64,000 bases of DNA from a virus, in the IMG/VR virus record IMGVR_UViG_3300044712_000264, positions 1 through 64,000 of that record; one strand, 5' to 3'. The notes under the pieces were generated by a model. It searched no databases. It worked only from the letters and a program-made list of their open reading frames with translations, and was not told where the DNA came from. The position numbers were made by a program, and so were the translations under genes. Shown here piece after piece: positions 35,701-44,577 of this stretch; position 1 is the first letter of the stretch; every line of letters starts with the position of its first letter.

Positions 35701-38700
35701 TACCGCAGCACAACCGGGAAGCGCTCCAGTTCAAGATGGAACAGGCCAAGACCAGCAAGAGCAAACCTTCGGACTGACCAGCCCGAACCGCTCAGATGTT
35801 CTGACGCAGCAGGCAGCGATTGAGGCCGAAGCAGCACGCAAAGAACAGGGCGGCGATAAACCTATCACGCGCAAGGTGACTGCGGATCAGGTTGACTTGT
35901 TCAATCCTCAAGGTGGATTGTTTGATGCGCCGGCAGATGATCCTGCCCCGCCACCAACCAATCTCAAGGAAGGATTGGAGAGGATAAGGGCGAAGAATGC
36001 GCCCGCAGAAAAATTACCAGCAGGCTGGACAGAAAGCGCGCCAGGGCGACTCGCAACAAACGAAGACCCCGCAACAGGCGGCATAGTGGATACCGCAATA
36101 GGGACCGGCAAGTGGTTTGCAATCAGCAATGAAACCAATGGACGGATACCTGGAGATTTCAATACAAGGGCAGAAGCTATTGCTGCACTCGGGACGCAGG
36201 ATAAGACAGGTAGCACGACAGACGCAACCGACTTAAACGCCATGTTTGACGATGTTTTGTCAGAAGAACTGGCAAGGCGTCAACCGGCAGAATCACCTAA
36301 GAGTGTTCCTGAAAAGATACGTGCAGCAAGAGCAAAGCGCAAGCAAGGCCCACGCACAGCCACCCAGGCCACAGTAAGCGCTGTAAAGAATACCGCATCG
36401 GCACTGAACAACGCAATCGACGGACTGGGCGCATTATTTGGCGGAAATACTAGCGGAAGGCTTGGTTCTGGTCTATCCTTTGACGAGGACACATACGCAA
36501 AGGCCAAGCCGCTATTCCAAGCTGCTATTGCCAATCTGGCAGACGCAGGCAGTGACATCAAGGAAGCCATGCGCGCCATTGTGAAGATGGTGTTAGACAA
36601 GTTTGGGAGTGCTGCTGCGCAAAATATGAAACCGTATGTTGTGCGGTTCATTCAAGATGTGCAAAGCGGAAACGATGCAGCGACAACCGATAATCATGGC
36701 AACGGAGTATCAAATGTACCAAGTACCGACAATAGTGTGGAACGAAATAGCGCAGTCGCAAGCGCTGAGCGAACCGTGGGGTACGCTATTCAGGATGACG
36801 CAGGAGGAACTACCGTCCGGCCTGGAGAAGCTGGTGGACGAACCACTGGAAGCACAGGGCGCGGACAACAGGACGGTGATAGCGTACCGACTGGTAGCAC
36901 CACTGCTACAGGAGAACGAGGCAATCAGCGACTACATCATGTTGGTGGACAATCCGAGCTTACGAGCATCGTTACCGGAGCTGACTTCAGTGAACGAGGC
37001 GGTGATTCTGGCATCACAGGAGTACCTCCTGAACCCATCTCAACAAGCCAAGTTGACGCAGCTGCTGACCAAAGCCATACAGGGTTAAAAGCTGGGATTG
37101 AGCGCGCACGCGCCAATAAAGTCCCGGTAACAACGGGCGACATCGATAACATCCGAGCCACGTTACCCCAGCTACTACCCGGCCAGCAAGAAGATGTAAA
37201 ACTGGCAGAAACACGCTTTGCCAAGGTTGACGGCTACGGAATGCTGTTTACCAATGGGACTGGTACAGGCAAGACATTTTCAGGTCTTGGAGTTATAAAG
37301 CGGTTTGCATTGCAAGGCAAGAACAACACGCTGATCGTTGCGCCAGATAACAAAATTGGAACCGACTGGATAGATGCAGGCAAGCGGCTTGGCCTGGATA
37401 TAACCTTGCTGAAAGACACCAAGGACTCAGGCAAGGGTATTGTCATCACGACTTACGCCAACCTTGGAGAGAACGATACTCTGGCAAGTCGCAAGTGGGA
37501 TTTGGTTGTATCAGATGAGGCGCACTCGCTCATGCAAGCGGCGAACGGTGAGCCGACAAGCTACCTGTACAACCTGCGCGCTATCACCAATCACCCGGAC
37601 GGCGCACATACCCGCTTCAACATGCTGCACCGTGCGGAACTTGATCGAGCCACAGCACTTGGCAAGGGAATAGAAGAAATCGAACGCGACATGTCAGCAT
37701 CGGACACAACCGATATGCGCCGTTCCTCACTCGAAGCCAAGAGCGAAAAGATGCAATCTGAGCTTGGTGATTTGCGTAAAAAACTCGATGCCGCCAAGGC
37801 CAAAGTACTGGCAGAAGTTAAAGCCAGCCAGGGTGCAGGCCGCACACGACTGGTCGCACTATCTGCTACGCCCTTCGCCTACGAAAAAACAATCGACTGG
37901 GCCAACGGCTACCTGTTTGACTACAACGAAGGGCAGGCAAGCGAAGAAGGATCATTCCGAGGCTACAACGCGGGCAGCAACAAAGACCGCTACATGATGC
38001 AGCACTTCGGTTACTCGATGCGCTACAACAAACTCACACAGCCTGATTCAAAGGTGGATCGCGGACTGATGCAGCGCCAGTGGAATGCCAGCCTGAAAAA
38101 GTCGGGCGCATTGTCGGGCCGGATGCTTGAGGTGAAACCCGACTATGACAGGCGCTTCATTTTGGTGGAATCAGCCATTGGCAACCGCATTGACGAAGCG
38201 CTGGATTGGATCAGCGAGCAACGACAGGCAGAAAAAGGCCAAGGCCCATATTCCGATCTTGGAGATGCGATCAATGAGCAATTCAAGTACCTGCAAAAAC
38301 GCTATCTACTGGAGGCGATCAAGGCCACTGAGGTAATTCCGATTGTGAAGCAGCACCTCGCAATGGGACGCAAGGTAGTGGTGTTCCACGATTACAAGAA
38401 GGGTGGAGGCTTCAATCCGTTTCGTGTCAATACGGCGGTGAAGTCGGACATGGCCGCTGCAGTGCGGGAGTTCGAAGCAAAGTTCAAGGACTTGGTGAAT
38501 GCGCCGCTTGGTTCTATGCCTTCGCCCATTGAGGTATTCAGCCGGGAATTACCACAGACTCTGTTGATAAATGGCGACGAAAAGCAAGCTGATTTACTCA
38601 AGCGCTACAAGTCGTTCCAAGACGATGCCAATGGGCCGCAGGTCATGCTGGTGCAGTCTGCCAAGAACAAAGGCTGGAGTGGGCACGACACCACAGGCAA

Positions 38701-41700
38701 GCATCAGCGTGTGCTAATCAACCTGGGGCAACCCACAGCCCCCACACTGGCGATACAGCAAGAGGGTCGAATCTACCGCACAGGGCAAGCATCAGACGCG
38801 ATCATGCGCTACATGAACACCGGTACCAACTGGGAGCGCTGGACGTTTGCAACCACCATTGCAGGGCGGGCAAGTACCGCCGAGAACCTTGGCATGGGAG
38901 AGATGGCGCGCGCGCTCAAAGACTCGTTCATCCAGTCGTTTGAAGAATCAGACGCTTACCCGCCAGGGCATGAAAACGAGGGCAAAGGCGGAAAGGAGCG
39001 AGACAAAGCCGCTAATGATGCGATCACCGAGTACGACCGGGCAAAGACCTTCTACTTCGGGCAACAGAAAAAGAACAGCAAAACCAAAGCGCAAGAGGGT
39101 GCCGACTACTTCGCCACGCCTGAGCCTATCGGCCTGAAAATGGCGCAATGGCTGGATGCGCGAGGCGGTGAGGATGTTCTTGAACCAAGCGCAGGGCATG
39201 GAGCAATTGCACGATGGATACCAGACAACACCAGCCGTACCGCAATTGAGCCAAGCCTGACGCTGCGCTCACGCATGGCAATGGTGATGAATCCTACCGA
39301 GGATCGCATTATTGATGGTACGTTTGAAGATCACCACGTTGGAAACAAGTACGACGGCATTGCGATGAATCCGCCATTTGGATCAGGCGGGAAGACGGCC
39401 ATTGACCATCTGGCAAAAGCTGCGACCCACTTGCGAGACGGTGGACGCATTGTTGCGCTGATACCCACCGGGCCAGCAGCAGATAAGAAGTTTGATAAGT
39501 GGTTTTATGACAAGAGCGAGAGGCCGGTCAAGCCACTATTCAAGTCTGATGCGGGCGATGTTCGTAAGGGCGATACGGTCTATGTCTACGATGAATATCA
39601 GAAGAAAGAACGGCCTTTTATTGTTGGGTCGTATGACTCAAAGAACAACCTCTTCTTTGACGTTGGTAGAACAATCGGATGGGGCACGCACGAAGTTCGT
39701 AGGGTTGAGCGCACAGGCACGCAAACCGAGTCATTCAACGCCGCAGAAGGCTTGCAGTTGGTTGCCAACATCAAACTGCCACAAGTTGCATTTGAACGCG
39801 CTGGAACGTCAGTAGCTACGCGCATTGTGGTTCTTGAGAAAGGTGGCGCAAATGTGATGCAGCGTGACCGGGATTACTCGGGTATCACGGACATCAACGA
39901 ACTGTTCGACAAACTTGAGCACCTGGACTTTGCAGCCAGAACCAAGCCGGTAGAAGCTGCGCCTGTTGAAGCTACAAAGGCTGAAAAGCCAGCAACAGCA
40001 CCCAAGCCCGCAAAGTCAGCCGCCAATGAAGGAGACGAAGTTTCTATCAACGGCAAGAAGTACGAAATCCAGATTTACACCACCAACGTAGGCAAGGCGA
40101 AGCGCGGTATTTGGATGGACTCAAAAACAGAGGCCAGCAAGTACAGCGCCCGCACATTCACGCACAGCTCCAACAAGGGCAAGTGGTTTGTTGATGAATA
40201 CTGGTTCCCGAAGGATTCTGAGATCATCAAACCATCCACACAACAATCCCACATCAGCAACGGCGACTCCAGCTACGAAGAGACTGCCAAGGTGCAAGCT
40301 GGCATCGAGGGCAAAAGCCTTATTGACGCAGCTCGATTCATTGAGCAAACAGGCACACCAGCACAGGCCGAGATTGCAAAGCAAGTCATCTCCAAACTGG
40401 AGCGATTACAGGCCAGTAGTGTCAAACTGGAATTGATCGTTGCGCATCGTGGCGACCAGGTTCCTGCACAAATGGGTAAGTCCAGGGGGTACACAGAATC
40501 CGGGTTTGACAACAAAGGCCGCGATATTACTGTGTGGGTAGCTGGTGCCGATGTGACTGGCCGGGTAGGGACGGATTACGAAACGGTGCTGCATGAGATG
40601 GTACACGCTGCGACGATGGGCGTTGTTCAGTTCGGTAGAACAAATCCCAATTCTTTGGCCGGTAAGCATGTCCGGGATCTGTCCGCCGTAACGAGCGCTA
40701 TATCCAGCCACATCATCGACAGGTTCGCCCAGGCCGACAGCGGCAAAACAGAATTGACCGAGTTTGAAAAGGATGTGCGAGCTGGGGCAAACAACGCCTT
40801 CCGTGGTATTGACGAGGTGCTTTCATGGGCTTTGACAAGTCCTCAAGCACAGTCATATCTTGAAGGGATACCATACAAAAACCAGAACCTGTGGACCAAG
40901 TTGGTGCAGGCGATTCGCACTCTGCTTGGCCTTTCGCCAACAGCAGACACGGCCTTGTCAGAAGTCTTGCGCGTTGCTGAAAACCTGATGGCATCCGATC
41001 TGAACGACCACGCTATGCAGGCATTTTGGCACAAGCGAGGGATAGGGATGAGCACCATTCAGGCGGCAGGCTCCATTGTCCTGCCAAAGAAAAACGGGCC
41101 GAAATCCCTAATCACAAACCAAGCCCTGCCAACAACATGGCAAGCACCAGATGCCACCAAGATGGACGACTTCATCTACTCGATGCAGGACAAGAACATC
41201 GACACGCGACGAGTCATTGACACCATCAACCAGACCATAGGGGCCATCAATGAGCAGCAAAACCCGTACCTGCAGGAAGAGTTGTACCACGGGCGCGCAG
41301 CCATGGCCACCAAGGAGTTCTTGGAGAAGCAGGTGCGCCCGTTGTTGGTTGAACTGCGCACACGCGGCATAACGATGGAGGACTTGGAAGCGTATCTGCA
41401 CAATCGACACGCCGAAGCGCGCAACATCCAGGCGGCGAAGATCAATCCCGACAACCAAGACATGCAGGACGGCGGCAGCGGCATCAAGACTGCCGATGCT
41501 CGCGCCTACCTTGCTGCATTGACCCCTGCGCAAACCACGGCATTCAAGTCGCTGGCGGCCAAGGTTGAGAAGATCACCCAATCCACCCGTGAGTTGCTGG
41601 TTTCCAGCGGTCTTGAAAAGCAGTCAACCATCGGAGCATGGGAACAAGCCTACGGCGACGAGTACGTCCCACTGCAACGTGAGGAAATGGAGAACGGCAT

Positions 41701-43831
41701 GGGCATCGGCCAGGGCATCAGCACCCGTGGAAGTGCCAGCAAGCGATTCATGGGAAGCGATAAGAAGGTGGTAAACATCTTCTCAAACATCGTCATGGCG
41801 CATGAGCGGGCCATCACCCGCAGCGAGAAAAAGCGTATTGGTGAAGCGCTCTACGGCCTGGTGCTCAAGGCGCCCAACCCCGACTTCTGGTTTGCAATTG
41901 ACCCTGCATTGCAGCAAAACCCGAAGAAGGTCATGGACACCATGATGCAGCTTGTCAACATGGGCCTGGACCCCGCAGACGCGGACAGCATTGCCAGAGA
42001 GCCGACGACACGCTACATCAACCCAATCACCAAGACGGTGGAGTCACGCATCAATCCAGCCATGCGCAATGCAGAAAACGTTCTGGCCGTTCGCATTGAT
42101 GGCGAGGATAAGTTCGTGTTCTTCAACAAGAAGGATGAGCGTGCCATGCGTATGGTCAAGGCGCTAAAAAATCTTGATTCTGACCAGTTGGGAGAGGTAA
42201 TGGGCGCTGTATCCAAGGCCACCCGCTACTTTTCGGCCATCAATACGCAGTTCAATCCGATCTTCGGCGTGACCAACCTGCTGCGCGACATTCAGACGGG
42301 CATGCTCAATCTGCAATCCACCGCACTCAAAGGCAAGCAAGGTGCCATCGCCAAGAACGTGGTACCGGCACTGATGGGCATCTATTCTGACTTGCGCAAA
42401 CACCGTGCAGGGAAAGCGGCAACATCTGACTATGCGAAGCTGTTCGAAGAGTTTCAGCGCGAAGGTGGCGCAACGGGATACCGTGATATGTTTGCCAATG
42501 CGAAAGAACGCGCAGACGCAATCGAGCAAGAGATCAAAGACATCGGCGCTGGCAAGGCCAAGCAGTTGGGTAAAGGAATCCTTGGCTGGTTGAGTGACTA
42601 CAACGAAGCAATGGAGAACTCTGTGCGATTGTCAGCGTACAAGGTTGCCAAGGAACAGGGCATGAGCAACCAGCAAGCTGCTAGCCTTGCCAAGAATCTG
42701 ACGGTGAACTTCAACCGCAAGGGGCAAGTGGCGCTACAGGCTGGTGCGCTGTATGCGTTCTTCAATGCCAGTGTGCAGGGCACTGCGCGCATCGCCCAGA
42801 CTCTTACCGAAGATGGCAAGCTGTCTACCGTTGGAAAGCAGATCCTCATCGGAGGATTGACGCTGGGTGCCATGCAGGCCGTATTACTGGCCGCTGCGGG
42901 GTTTGACGATGGGGAGCCTCCAGACTTCGTGCGCGAGAGGAATCTGATTATCCCGATTGGCGGAAGCAAGTATGTCTCCATCCCCATGCCGCTGGGCTTC
43001 CACGTGATACCAGGCCTTGCGCGCATTCCTACAGAGTGGGCCATGGGCGGATTCAAGAACACGCCAAAGCGCATCGCCCAGATCGCAGCCATGTTCGCTG
43101 AGGCCATGAACCCCATTGGGTCTGCGGGATTGTCGATGCAAACACTGGCGCCCACAGTGCTCGATCCGTTTGCTGCTTTGACTGAAAACAGAGACTGGAC
43201 AGGTAAGCCGATTGCCAAGTTGGACTTTAACTCCCTGCGCCCCACTGCGGGCCACACGCGGGCAAAGGACACCGCCACGCCCTGGGCTACGTTCCTATCC
43301 AAAGCAGTCAACTACGCAACAGGTGGAGACGAGTACAAACCAGGAGTTGCGAGTCCAACGCCAGACCAGATTGATTACCTGATCGGCCAGGTTACGGGTG
43401 GCGTTGGCCGCGAGATCAGCAAGGCATCACAGGTGGTGAAATCAGCAACGACAGGTGAGGATTTGCCACTGTTCAAGACACCATTGATTGGGCGCTTTGT
43501 CGGAACCACAGAAGGCAATGCAGCCGAATCAAGCCGGTTCTATGAGAACCTGAAACAGATCGGCGCGCACAAAGCCGAGATTGATGGCCTCAAGCGGGAC
43601 CACAAGCCATTGGAAATCATTCGATACCTGCGCGAGAACCCGGATGCGCAACTGTTGACTGCTGCGACGCACGTTGAAGAGCAGATTCAGAAATTGACGC
43701 ACCTACGGCGCGCACTGGTTAAGAAAGATACGCCACCGGAGCGCGTTAAGGCAATAAACGATCAGATCACAGCCAGGATGGCGCAGTTCAACAAGATGGT
43801 GAAGCAGAGGGAGTTGGCGGGGGCGGGGTGA
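32714..43831 (+). CDS. Giant polyvalent virion protein: helicase, methylase, protease-like and LPD domains (DarB-like)
   Basis: 3,705 residues in one frame. A glycine-zipper segment lies at ~132-175. A SNF2/DEAD helicase has Walker A GTGTGKT (Lys1520), DEAH at 1601-1604 and motif VI QQEGRIYRTGQ at 2015-2025. An adenine-methylase-like domain has EPSAGHGA near 2157 and NPPF at 2219-2222. A zinc-protease-like HEMVH is at 2627-2631. The last ~1,000 residues are helical, with membrane-like stretches (ILIGGLTLGAMQAVLLAAA). P1 DarB, which combines methylase and helicase and protects injected DNA, is the closest known idea. Low-complexity linkers at residues ~603-635, 960-1021 and 1334-1458 cover three small genes in another frame. 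Confidence 0.88.
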   Translation: MAFEFDSSTAQAENTFDWATAVPYESPKPPSLTDRLGFGIRNTIDYGRIAATNDKDEIAGIVADVDSRRTAPTHEQVQMQKEYDPYRQRANEADGVVDTTLAYGSAAAKRLGQFAQHPREFAGMIAENLPNSAPGMAAGLAGAALGSQVLPGWGTAVGGVVGGTAGGYAVEQGSSMLEQIQKEAQARGINPQDKAAMSAMIGEKYSEFLPASQRKGVGTAGTDALLNTLTMGVAGAGERVLAKEARALAEGVKDGSISATKAAEISADISARNAAMNTLGAKTLRGAGITGSEMAGEGLSEAAGQKYAYGNVDAGDVIDESLLGLGQGVGMAAGHKAIDRVTGASDSNQIDDYLKATAPQQQETPPDQPPLIGSNPDAGAMVVFKDGTTAYRSDFENALAAMPEDERAATMARVMGYAPQSANPDESAINPDDPAIPPQQTKSEAMGLVPTDAPSITNAAIAAVETGAHDIEQENAAQEQASTLEQAAHATKVEAPKVDQKNIAIEIAKSLREGIAADAQAGVIRPPQEQERSMLLGLLDVQDGGNLSNQELESRLSAKQRKDFEWLQNFSASESIATARRNAQQQPTTQSDLPTTPTTGETYGNQNPSTQQKISSQQSPGQDANADAQGQKGLLNPQTLAQHPYSTNSGDAQNNDQTTQAIAPEAQQPAQQPGAKPTPAPLSVPDRLRAQREQLSAPALPSINLPKDERQRQQALKGELRDRLGLTPGQTQAAPKRSPFKEFIVANGISDSPADVVGESNAFRANNILPRAFRKNGLSLDALAERAVQAGYITQDDLDAGNAHTVLASMIQDEVAGRKVHLPMNMQTDDAAAKMESYRRAEMEDAADKYGLPYDQYTRTDNLASMVRRVQTRLEQPDPTGLLKPERILRNAQDAVARIERKRAQESERYQQFAKLTSNEQDAAIDVLTGDNGHPIFARRADLDAHAAWHQAQQQWSDLYGEAYTPDNAEQQSVGKDQAPTAGITEASPGSAQGNDTAAQPGSAPVQDGTGQDQQEQTFGLTSPNRSDVLTQQAAIEAEAARKEQGGDKPITRKVTADQVDLFNPQGGLFDAPADDPAPPPTNLKEGLERIRAKNAPAEKLPAGWTESAPGRLATNEDPATGGIVDTAIGTGKWFAISNETNGRIPGDFNTRAEAIAALGTQDKTGSTTDATDLNAMFDDVLSEELARRQPAESPKSVPEKIRAARAKRKQGPRTATQATVSAVKNTASALNNAIDGLGALFGGNTSGRLGSGLSFDEDTYAKAKPLFQAAIANLADAGSDIKEAMRAIVKMVLDKFGSAAAQNMKPYVVRFIQDVQSGNDAATTDNHGNGVSNVPSTDNSVERNSAVASAERTVGYAIQDDAGGTTVRPGEAGGRTTGSTGRGQQDGDSVPTGSTTATGERGNQRLHHVGGQSELTSIVTGADFSERGGDSGITGVPPEPISTSQVDAAADQSHTGLKAGIERARANKVPVTTGDIDNIRATLPQLLPGQQEDVKLAETRFAKVDGYGMLFTNGTGTGKTFSGLGVIKRFALQGKNNTLIVAPDNKIGTDWIDAGKRLGLDITLLKDTKDSGKGIVITTYANLGENDTLASRKWDLVVSDEAHSLMQAANGEPTSYLYNLRAITNHPDGAHTRFNMLHRAELDRATALGKGIEEIERDMSASDTTDMRRSSLEAKSEKMQSELGDLRKKLDAAKAKVLAEVKASQGAGRTRLVALSATPFAYEKTIDWANGYLFDYNEGQASEEGSFRGYNAGSNKDRYMMQHFGYSMRYNKLTQPDSKVDRGLMQRQWNASLKKSGALSGRMLEVKPDYDRRFILVESAIGNRIDEALDWISEQRQAEKGQGPYSDLGDAINEQFKYLQKRYLLEAIKATEVIPIVKQHLAMGRKVVVFHDYKKGGGFNPFRVNTAVKSDMAAAVREFEAKFKDLVNAPLGSMPSPIEVFSRELPQTLLINGDEKQADLLKRYKSFQDDANGPQVMLVQSAKNKGWSGHDTTGKHQRVLINLGQPTAPTLAIQQEGRIYRTGQASDAIMRYMNTGTNWERWTFATTIAGRASTAENLGMGEMARALKDSFIQSFEESDAYPPGHENEGKGGKERDKAANDAITEYDRAKTFYFGQQKKNSKTKAQEGADYFATPEPIGLKMAQWLDARGGEDVLEPSAGHGAIARWIPDNTSRTAIEPSLTLRSRMAMVMNPTEDRIIDGTFEDHHVGNKYDGIAMNPPFGSGGKTAIDHLAKAATHLRDGGRIVALIPTGPAADKKFDKWFYDKSERPVKPLFKSDAGDVRKGDTVYVYDEYQKKERPFIVGSYDSKNNLFFDVGRTIGWGTHEVRRVERTGTQTESFNAAEGLQLVANIKLPQVAFERAGTSVATRIVVLEKGGANVMQRDRDYSGITDINELFDKLEHLDFAARTKPVEAAPVEATKAEKPATAPKPAKSAANEGDEVSINGKKYEIQIYTTNVGKAKRGIWMDSKTEASKYSARTFTHSSNKGKWFVDEYWFPKDSEIIKPSTQQSHISNGDSSYEETAKVQAGIEGKSLIDAARFIEQTGTPAQAEIAKQVISKLERLQASSVKLELIVAHRGDQVPAQMGKSRGYTESGFDNKGRDITVWVAGADVTGRVGTDYETVLHEMVHAATMGVVQFGRTNPNSLAGKHVRDLSAVTSAISSHIIDRFAQADSGKTELTEFEKDVRAGANNAFRGIDEVLSWALTSPQAQSYLEGIPYKNQNLWTKLVQAIRTLLGLSPTADTALSEVLRVAENLMASDLNDHAMQAFWHKRGIGMSTIQAAGSIVLPKKNGPKSLITNQALPTTWQAPDATKMDDFIYSMQDKNIDTRRVIDTINQTIGAINEQQNPYLQEELYHGRAAMATKEFLEKQVRPLLVELRTRGITMEDLEAYLHNRHAEARNIQAAKINPDNQDMQDGGSGIKTADARAYLAALTPAQTTAFKSLAAKVEKITQSTRELLVSSGLEKQSTIGAWEQAYGDEYVPLQREEMENGMGIGQGISTRGSASKRFMGSDKKVVNIFSNIVMAHERAITRSEKKRIGEALYGLVLKAPNPDFWFAIDPALQQNPKKVMDTMMQLVNMGLDPADADSIAREPTTRYINPITKTVESRINPAMRNAENVLAVRIDGEDKFVFFNKKDERAMRMVKALKNLDSDQLGEVMGAVSKATRYFSAINTQFNPIFGVTNLLRDIQTGMLNLQSTALKGKQGAIAKNVVPALMGIYSDLRKHRAGKAATSDYAKLFEEFQREGGATGYRDMFANAKERADAIEQEIKDIGAGKAKQLGKGILGWLSDYNEAMENSVRLSAYKVAKEQGMSNQQAASLAKNLTVNFNRKGQVALQAGALYAFFNASVQGTARIAQTLTEDGKLSTVGKQILIGGLTLGAMQAVLLAAAGFDDGEPPDFVRERNLIIPIGGSKYVSIPMPLGFHVIPGLARIPTEWAMGGFKNTPKRIAQIAAMFAEAMNPIGSAGLSMQTLAPTVLDPFAALTENRDWTGKPIAKLDFNSLRPTAGHTRAKDTATPWATFLSKAVNYATGGDEYKPGVASPTPDQIDYLIGQVTGGVGREISKASQVVKSATTGEDLPLFKTPLIGRFVGTTEGNAAESSRFYENLKQIGAHKAEIDGLKRDHKPLEIIRYLRENPDAQLLTAATHVEEQIQKLTHLRRALVKKDTPPERVKAINDQITARMAQFNKMVKQRELAGAG
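34521..34619 (+). CDS. Small basic protein embedded in the giant gene (other frame)
   Basis: 32 residues, MATKTPVPSKKSAPSKAPAK and a tail ending GKKGC. A very good ribosome site precedes it: AGGAG (34510-34514), 6 bases, ATG. The frame is +1 relative to the giant gene, whose own translation here is Gln/Thr/Pro/Ser low complexity. Small Lys/Pro/Ala-rich proteins of this kind occur as separate genes in phages. Whether it is expressed is not known. Confidence 0.45.
   Translation: MATKTPVPSKKSAPSKAPAKMPMQMPKGKKGC
35592..35777 (+). CDS. Small helical protein embedded in the giant gene (other frame)
   Basis: 61 residues: MAKPTPPTMPNNRVSEKIKH, then LPLESQKRVLEALKEM and a Lys-rich tail. GGAG lies 8 bases before ATG 35592. 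It reads as a normal amphipathic helical protein, whereas the giant frame over the same bases is Gln/Gly/Thr/Ala linker. Same relative frame as the other two embedded genes. Confidence 0.5.
   Translation: MAKPTPPTMPNNRVSEKIKHLPLESQKRVLEALKEMIPQHNREALQFKMEQAKTSKSKPSD
36714..37088 (+). CDS. 124-residue protein embedded in the giant gene (other frame)
   Basis: Start ATG 36714 has GGAG 6 bases upstream; an in-frame ATG at 36696 has none. The product (MYQVPTIVWNEIAQSQALSE, EELPSGLEKLVDEPLEAQG, AISDYIMLVDNPSLRASLPE) has ordinary, balanced composition with predicted helices. The giant frame in the same stretch is Gly/Ser/Thr/Asp-rich and featureless. This asymmetry argues that the embedded frame is the older or constrained one. 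Function unknown. Confidence 0.58.
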   Translation: MYQVPTIVWNEIAQSQALSEPWGTLFRMTQEELPSGLEKLVDEPLEAQGADNRTVIAYRLVAPLLQENEAISDYIMLVDNPSLRASLPELTSVNEAVILASQEYLLNPSQQAKLTQLLTKAIQG

Positions 43832-43982
43832 TGTGCCCGTCAAAATGAATCACGCCATACTTTTCTGGATCAAGCACCTCGCCAAATGCGCCGATTGGCG
43901 AGACGCCATCCCAGCCAACTAGGTAGTTGTCAACGATTGGTAAGAAACTCCCGACGATGTTGGTTGCGGTAGGTTTATCCAT
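43788..43982 (-). CDS. Possible small minus-strand gene at the lysis boundary
   Basis: 64 residues from ATG 43982: MDKPTATNIVGSFLPIVDNY, then VGWDGVSPIGAFGEVLDPEK and a Pro/Ser tail. A TATACT -10-like box lies just upstream (about 43990-43995). The 3' 44 bases overlap the end of the giant gene. Composition is protein-like but the ribosome site is weak. Confidence 0.4.
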   Translation of the reverse strand: MDKPTATNIVGSFLPIVDNYLVGWDGVSPIGAFGEVLDPEKYGVIHFDGHITPPPPTPSASPSC

Positions 43983-44006
43983 GCTGCAAGTATAGGCCGC
44001 CAATCG

Positions 44007-44041
44007 CAGAGTTTGTCATTCCAGCGTCACACAAAGACAAT
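44007..44041 (+). promoter_or_regulatory. Late promoter 4 (lysis cassette)
   Basis: CAGAGT (44007-44012), TTGTCA (44013-44018), 17 bases, GACAAT (44036-44041). Member of the four-site family; the next gene starts at 44072. Confidence 0.6.
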
Positions 44042-44071
44042 TGCTTGATACCCAAGCTACCAAGAGGGTCT

Positions 44072-44503
44072 ATGACCGCTGAAATCCCCCCCATTGTCCC
44101 CGCACCATCAGACGAACGACGCGCCGGTGAGCGCCGCAAAGGCTGGCACACCCCAGACGACTGCCCAAAGGTGACTGAGTTCAAGGATGCTGTCGATTCT
44201 ATTTTCGCTCACCTTAAAGAAGGCAACGCCCGCATGGAGGCCATGGAGGCGGCGATCTTCGAGAACAACCGCATCGCCACAGAGAACCTGCAGCGGCTCG
44301 AAAAGAAGCAGGACGTGAACCAGGCAGTCACGGACGGCATCGCTGAAATCCTCGAAATGGGCCGGGGAGTATTCAAGTTTTTCTTTTTCACAGGCAAATG
44401 GCTGCGCAGGATCGTCATGTTTCTCGGCCCACCTATCACAGTAATCGTCACCCTGTTTACGGCCTGCATCGGACTGTGGTACGCACTCAAGCCGCCCAAA
44501 TGA
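44072..44503 (+). CDS. Membrane protein, candidate holin
   Basis: 143 residues from ATG 44072 (GAGGG upstream). A soluble, partly coiled N-terminal ~100 residues is followed by a C-terminal hydrophobic segment (IVMFLGPPITVIVTLFTACI) and a short basic tail. Single-span proteins of this layout open the membrane in some phage lysis cassettes. Order (membrane protein, endolysin, spanins) supports the role, but family membership is not recognised. Confidence 0.62.
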   Translation: MTAEIPPIVPAPSDERRAGERRKGWHTPDDCPKVTEFKDAVDSIFAHLKEGNARMEAMEAAIFENNRIATENLQRLEKKQDVNQAVTDGIAEILEMGRGVFKFFFFTGKWLRRIVMFLGPPITVIVTLFTACIGLWYALKPPK

Positions 44504-44504
44504 T

Positions 44505-44576
44505 ATGGACCCCGCACTAATCACCTACATCTGTATCACCACAGTTGCACTAATCGTGGCGTTCCCAAGGTTTTGA
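44505..44576 (+). CDS. Tiny membrane peptide
   Basis: 23 residues, MDPALITYICITTVALIVAF ending PRF: one transmembrane segment. It starts one base after the previous stop. It may assist or modulate the holin. Confidence 0.45.
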   Translation: MDPALITYICITTVALIVAFPRF

Positions 44577-44577
44577 T

